DNA from: Leucobacter sp.
GTDB lineage: Bacteria > Actinomycetota > Actinomycetes > Actinomycetales > Microbacteriaceae
DNA length: 7,951 bases
Direction: 5' to 3'
Assembly (NCBI GenBank): GCA_012510755.1
Contig: JAAZHL010000040.1
Location: 1-7,951 of the forward strand
Position numbers and translations under genes: made by a program. Positions 5,488 through 7,951 of the stretch are shown here, in pieces; position 1 is the stretch's first letter; each line of letters starts with the position of its first letter. Below the pieces are notes generated by a model. It saw only the letters and a list, made by a program, of their open reading frames with translations. It did no database searches and had not been told where the DNA came from.

Positions 5488-6486
5488 ATGGCTCATCGCA
5501 TCGCAATTAATGGTTTTGGTCGCATCGGTCGCGGGGTGTTGCGTGCCATTCTTGAACGCGATCTCGACATCGACGTTGTCGCCGTGAACGATCTCACCGA
5601 TGGCGAGACCCTCGCGCACCTGCTCGAATGGGACAGCGTCTACGGGCGACTGCGCCGCAACATCTCGTATGCCGACGGTGAACTGCGTGTTGACGAGCGC
5701 CGTATACGAGTACTCGCTGAGCCTGACCCGTCACAGTTGCCATGGGCAGAACTCGGCGTCGACGCGGAGCTCGAGTCAACGGGCCGCTTCACGAAAGCAC
5801 AAGATGCGCGCAAGCACATCGATGCTGGGGCGACGCGAGTGCTGGTGAGCGCGCCAGCGACCGATGCAGACCTGACTGTCGTGATCGGCGTCAACGACGA
5901 CCTGTACGACCCGGCGCAGCACTTTATCGTGTCGAATGCGTCGTGTACGACCAACGCGTTCGCGCCGCTCGCGAAGGTGCTCGACGATCTCGCTGGCATT
6001 CGCCAGGGATTTATGACGACAGTGCATGCCTACACGCAAGATCAGAACCTGATCGATGGCCCACACAAAGATAAGCGGCGTGCCCGAGCTGCTGCGTTGA
6101 ATATCGTACCGCCGTCGACGGGCGCGGCAAAGGCGATCGGGTTGGTGCTGCCGAAGCTTGACGGCAAGCTGTCGGGCACGTCGATTCGAGTGCCGGTGCC
6201 GGTCGGATCGATCGTCGAACTGAATGCAGAAGTGAACGACGAGGTGACCCGTGAGCAGGTGATTGAGGCCTACCGGGCGGCCGCAGGGGGCCACCTGAGT
6301 GGCGTGCTCGAGTTTTCAGACGAGCCGCTTGTGTCCTCTGACATTGTCGGCAACCCGCATTCGTCGATCTTCGACTCAGAGCTCACCCAGATTCAGGGCA
6401 AGCACATCAAGGTGGTGACGTGGTACGACAACGAGTGGGGGTTCTCGAACCGTGCCGCCGAGATGCTGCTGAAGATGTCGGCTTGA
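5488..6486 (+). CDS. gap: Type I glyceraldehyde-3-phosphate dehydrogenase
   Basis: This full-length 332-residue phosphorylating GAPDH catalyses glyceraldehyde-3-phosphate + Pi + NAD(P)+ to 1,3-bisphosphoglycerate. Seen: the Rossmann start INGFGRIGRGVLRA (7-20), VNDLTD (33-38) whose Asp35-Leu-Thr favours NAD over NADP, the catalytic SNASCTTNAFAPLAK (149-163) with Cys153, His180 in TTVHAYTQDQN, the S-loop KDKRRARAAALNIVPPSTGAAKAIG, SIRVPVPVGS, and WYDNEWGFSNR (312-322). The ATG at 5488 is chosen because MAHRIAINGFGRIGR is the canonical N-terminus; upstream, AGAAAGAG is a weak Shine-Dalgarno sequence. pgk, tpi and secG do not follow, unlike the usual actinobacterial glycolytic cluster, so this may be a stand-alone or second GAPDH. 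It lies 118 bp after the DJ-1/AraC gene on the same strand, with its own leader and so probably its own promoter. Confidence 0.97.
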   Translation: MAHRIAINGFGRIGRGVLRAILERDLDIDVVAVNDLTDGETLAHLLEWDSVYGRLRRNISYADGELRVDERRIRVLAEPDPSQLPWAELGVDAELESTGRFTKAQDARKHIDAGATRVLVSAPATDADLTVVIGVNDDLYDPAQHFIVSNASCTTNAFAPLAKVLDDLAGIRQGFMTTVHAYTQDQNLIDGPHKDKRRARAAALNIVPPSTGAAKAIGLVLPKLDGKLSGTSIRVPVPVGSIVELNAEVNDEVTREQVIEAYRAAAGGHLSGVLEFSDEPLVSSDIVGNPHSSIFDSELTQIQGKHIKVVTWYDNEWGFSNRAAEMLLKMSA

Positions 6487-6490
6487 GATT

Positions 6491-6527
6491 GCGCGAGTAG
6501 GTGCCGCGCGAGGGCATAGTGCGCGAG
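6491..6527 (+). repeat. Three GCGCGAG heptamers at exactly 15-bp spacing
   Basis: GCGCGAG occurs at 6491-6497, 6506-6512 and 6521-6527, just after the gap stop. The 15-bp period is exact, but the 8 bp between copies differ. This may be a degenerate direct repeat or chance in GC-rich DNA. Confidence 0.45.
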
Positions 6528-6531
6528 GATC

Positions 6532-6546
6532 GCAAGCTGCGCTTGC
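6532..6546 (+). terminator. Candidate hairpin terminator downstream of gap
   Basis: GCAAGC (6532-6537) and GCTTGC (6541-6546) form a perfect 6-bp stem with a TGC loop, 45 nt after the gap stop. No T-run follows, so it would be of the U-less kind discussed for high-GC bacteria. It overlaps the -35 of the next promoter candidate. Confidence 0.35.
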
Positions 6547-6572
6547 CCGGTCGCCCACAAGGGTGATATTCT
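6543..6572 (+). promoter_or_regulatory. Candidate promoter upstream of ssrA (TTGCCC - 18 bp - TATTCT, extended -10)
   Basis: TTGCCC (6543-6548) lies 18 bp before TATTCT (6567-6572), and TGA directly before the -10 gives an extended TGn motif. The expected start, near 6579, leaves about 132 nt before mature tmRNA, which would need 5' processing. It is the best sigma-70-like promoter I see in the 224-bp non-coding stretch 6487-6710. No closer promoter for ssrA is convincing. Confidence 0.45.
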
Positions 6573-6578
6573 GTAAGG

Positions 6579-6593
6579 CCCGGCATCGCCGGG
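6579..6593 (+). other. Perfect hairpin CCCGGC-ATC-GCCGGG at the predicted transcript start
   Basis: This 6-bp GC stem with a 3-nt loop begins where the TATTCT promoter would start transcription. It could stabilise the 5' end of a pre-tmRNA or be a terminator without a T-run. The rest of 6594-6710 shows no ORF with a ribosome binding site and no recognisable RNA. Confidence 0.35.
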
Positions 6594-6710
6594 TACGTGT
6601 CACAGCGCCTGAGTGGCTGCGACCAGATTGATAATTCCACAGTGTGTGAGGTGAGACCCGACACGAGAATGCGTGCCCAAATACTTGCGGGCGTGCGCGT
6701 CGTGTACCAA

Positions 6711-7078
6711 GGGGCCGATCGGTTTCGACACGTCGATTTGAGATTGTGAGAAGCGGGTCGAGGAGGCGAAGTTATCTCGTAAACGCTCTTCGCAACCTAT
6801 AGGTGCCAACGCTAAGCGCACCGACTTCGCTCTCGCTGCATAAGCGCGAGACCGAGTCCGTCAGGCCGGGTATGCCTTCGCCCCGGTTTCTGGCGTCATT
6901 TAGAGGGCTTGCTGGTGCATCGTGTTTCAGGGTGCATCGGGACTTTTACTGAGACTGGGCCTGTTGTTCTAGGTGTTCGTTACAAAGAGCAGGGCCGAGC
7001 AGAACGATTGAACGAACTACACCCGTAGAAGACGCAAGATCTTCGAAGTGGACAGGGGTTCAATTCCCCTCGGCTCCA
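6711..7078 (+). ncRNA. ssrA: Transfer-messenger RNA (tmRNA)
   Basis: tmRNA rescues stalled ribosomes by acting first as tRNA-Ala and then as mRNA for a degradation tag. The 5' end GGGGCCGA followed by GGTTTCGAC is the conserved tmRNA start. The 3' end CGGCTCCA pairs with GGGGCCG (one G-U) as the acceptor stem, and a T-arm AGGGG-TTCAATT-CCCCT lies at 7054-7070. The tag frame begins at the resume codon GCC (6805) and ends at TAA (6841-6843): ANAKRTDFALAA, with the ALAA end recognised by ClpXP-type proteases. CCA is not encoded after the discriminator A at 7078 (genome reads CG), so it must be added. Mature length is about 371 nt. smpB is not adjacent in this window. Confidence 0.96.
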
Positions 7079-7089
7079 CGGTCACTTCC

Positions 7090-7109
7090 TCACACGCTGT
7101 GGTTTCTTC
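7090..7109 (+). terminator. Weak candidate terminator of ssrA
   Basis: TCACA and TGTGG around a CGC loop (7090-7102, one G-U pair) are followed by the T-rich TTTCTTC. The stem is short. The position, 12 nt after tmRNA and before the convergent chrA stop, is right. Confidence 0.3.
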
Positions 7110-7134
7110 TGTGCCCGGGTGCTCGGGACTGGGG

Positions 7135-7951
7135 CTAACCGGTTGCGCCAAGCCCTGTTAGTGCTCCGGCGGTGGCCCCGCACACGACAATGAGCCAGGG
7201 TGGCAAGCGCAGCATGAGCATCGCGAACGCGCCAAGCGCAATCGTGACCGGCGCCCAGCCCGTCAACGAAGCTGCAGCCAGCGGGCTGATGAGCGCCGCA
7301 GCGAGCAAGCCAACCACCGCGGCGCTTGCCCCACGAATCGCGGCTGCGACGTTCGGCTTTTGTCTGACTTGATTCCAGAACGGCAGCACGCCGCACAGCA
7401 GCAGTATGCCGGGCACAAACACCGCTACGAGGGCGATGCTCGCTGCAACGAGCGGTGTCGTCGGGTAGCCAATGGCGCCAAGATATGCCGCGAAGGTGAA
7501 CAGCGGCCCCGGTACCGCCTGTGCCGCGCCAAATCCCGCGAGCAGTGCATCTGGCGCGACGCTTGATGCCACCCACGGCTCAGCCTGCAGCAACGGCAAC
7601 ACCACATGACCGCCGCCAAACACGAGCGCGCCCGCCCTGCTGAACGCATCAGCCAGCGCAATGAGCGGTTGTCCGGTGTAGTGGGTGAGTACCGGCAGGG
7701 CTACGAGCAGCGCGGCGAGCACGGCGAGGCAACACACTGCTGCTCGTTTCGAAAGGTTGCGCACGAGTGGGCCTGAGAGAGCGGCCGTGTCACCTGCTGG
7801 GGTGCGGCACCACCACAGTCCGGCGAGCCCGCCGAGGGTGATTGCCGCAATCTGGCCGGGCGATCCTGGTATGCACAGCGCGAGAACCGTGGCGACCACA
7901 GCAATCACGACACGTTTCAGATCTGGTGTGAGTGTGCGGGCCAGTGTGAAG
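7135..7951 (-). CDS. chrA: ChrA-family chromate transporter, C-terminal part (cut by window edge)
   Basis: The last 271 residues are visible; the frame is open to the right edge (the final codons read FTLARTLTPDLKRV), so the GTG at 7908 is not the start. ChrA proteins are inner-membrane carriers of the CHR superfamily that export chromate, and long ones have two homologous halves. Here the end of the first half or linker is followed by a full second CHR domain with the signature FSRAGALVFGGGHVVLPLLQ (visible residues 103-122) and QAVPGPLFTFAAYLGAIG (144-161), then several hydrophobic segments including LVAASIALVAVFVPGILLL and a final pair at 231-265. Chromate specificity is inferred from the family; some members may move sulfate or other anions. 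The gene is convergent with ssrA. Confidence 0.9.
   Translation of the reverse strand, partial: FTLARTLTPDLKRVVIAVVATVLALCIPGSPGQIAAITLGGLAGLWWCRTPAGDTAALSGPLVRNLSKRAAVCCLAVLAALLVALPVLTHYTGQPLIALADAFSRAGALVFGGGHVVLPLLQAEPWVASSVAPDALLAGFGAAQAVPGPLFTFAAYLGAIGYPTTPLVAASIALVAVFVPGILLLCGVLPFWNQVRQKPNVAAAIRGASAAVVGLLAAALISPLAAASLTGWAPVTIALGAFAMLMLRLPPWLIVVCGATAGALTGLGATG

Noticed and set aside
6600..6821. A 73-codon minus-strand frame across the start of tmRNA
   Set aside because: It overlaps a confident structured RNA and has no supporting motif.
7135..7908. Complete 257-residue transporter starting at GTG 7908
   Set aside because: The frame stays open with transporter-like sequence to the window edge and ChrA proteins are longer, so the gene is truncated by the window.
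1..7951. Defence island, prophage, integron, CRISPR or insertion sequence; integration at the tmRNA 3' end
   Set aside because: No transposase, integrase, terminal repeats or spaced repeats were found. The tmRNA 3' end is a common integration site, but no second copy of its end and no integrase lie in the window.

Overview
The window looks like a chromosomal segment of a high-GC Gram-positive bacterium, probably an actinomycete of the Microbacteriaceae or a close relative (inference). The evidence is GC-rich codons with GTG and TTG starts, a CoaBC with the actinobacterial PAMHTEMW variant of its substrate motif, TAnnnT-type -10 elements placed for leaderless transcription, a tmRNA whose tag ends in DFALAA, and membrane-domain glycerophosphodiesterase architecture. 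Nothing points to a phage, plasmid, IS element or CRISPR array. The genes are mostly housekeeping or common accessory genes.

Layout, left to right. (1) 1-524, minus: the first 174 residues of CoaBC (coenzyme A synthesis), cut by the window edge. (2) 556-1377, plus: an NRDE/TANGO2-family protein, divergent from coaBC and only 31 bp away. It carries a six-unit 9-bp tandem repeat near its 3' end. (3) 1387-1411: a hairpin between convergent genes. (4) 1411-4331, minus: a probable three-gene operon, transcribed ogt (O6-alkylguanine repair), then a YbaK/EbsC-type tRNA-editing protein, then a seven-helix membrane glycerophosphodiester phosphodiesterase. The last two overlap by ATGA. (5) 4332-4427: a 96-bp divergent control region with the same octamer, TAGTCTGA, just before each start codon in mirror orientation, read here as two leaderless promoters. 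(6) 4428-5369, plus: a DJ-1/PfpI + AraC-type regulator whose nucleophile-elbow residue is serine instead of cysteine. (7) 5370-5487: a leader with two nested, partly exclusive inverted repeats. (8) 5488-6486, plus: a complete type I glyceraldehyde-3-phosphate dehydrogenase, not followed by pgk/tpi. (9) 6487-6710: non-coding, with 15-bp-periodic heptamers, a hairpin and a good promoter candidate. (10) 6711-7078, plus: tmRNA (ssrA), encoding the tag ANAKRTDFALAA. (11) 7135-7951, minus: the C-terminal part of a ChrA-family chromate transporter running off the right edge.

How the genes work together: the clearest unit is the divergon ogt-ybaK-GDPD versus the DJ-1/AraC regulator. Shared promoter architecture and a 96-bp shared region make it plausible that the regulator controls the repair gene operon and/or itself, but no inducer can be deduced. 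The other genes are independent: CoA synthesis, central carbon metabolism, ribosome rescue and chromate/anion transport. I found no convincing wholly new system. The points most worth a second look are the mirrored leaderless promoters, the cysteine-less DJ-1/AraC protein, the in-frame minisatellite in the TANGO2-like gene and the nested inverted repeats ahead of gap.
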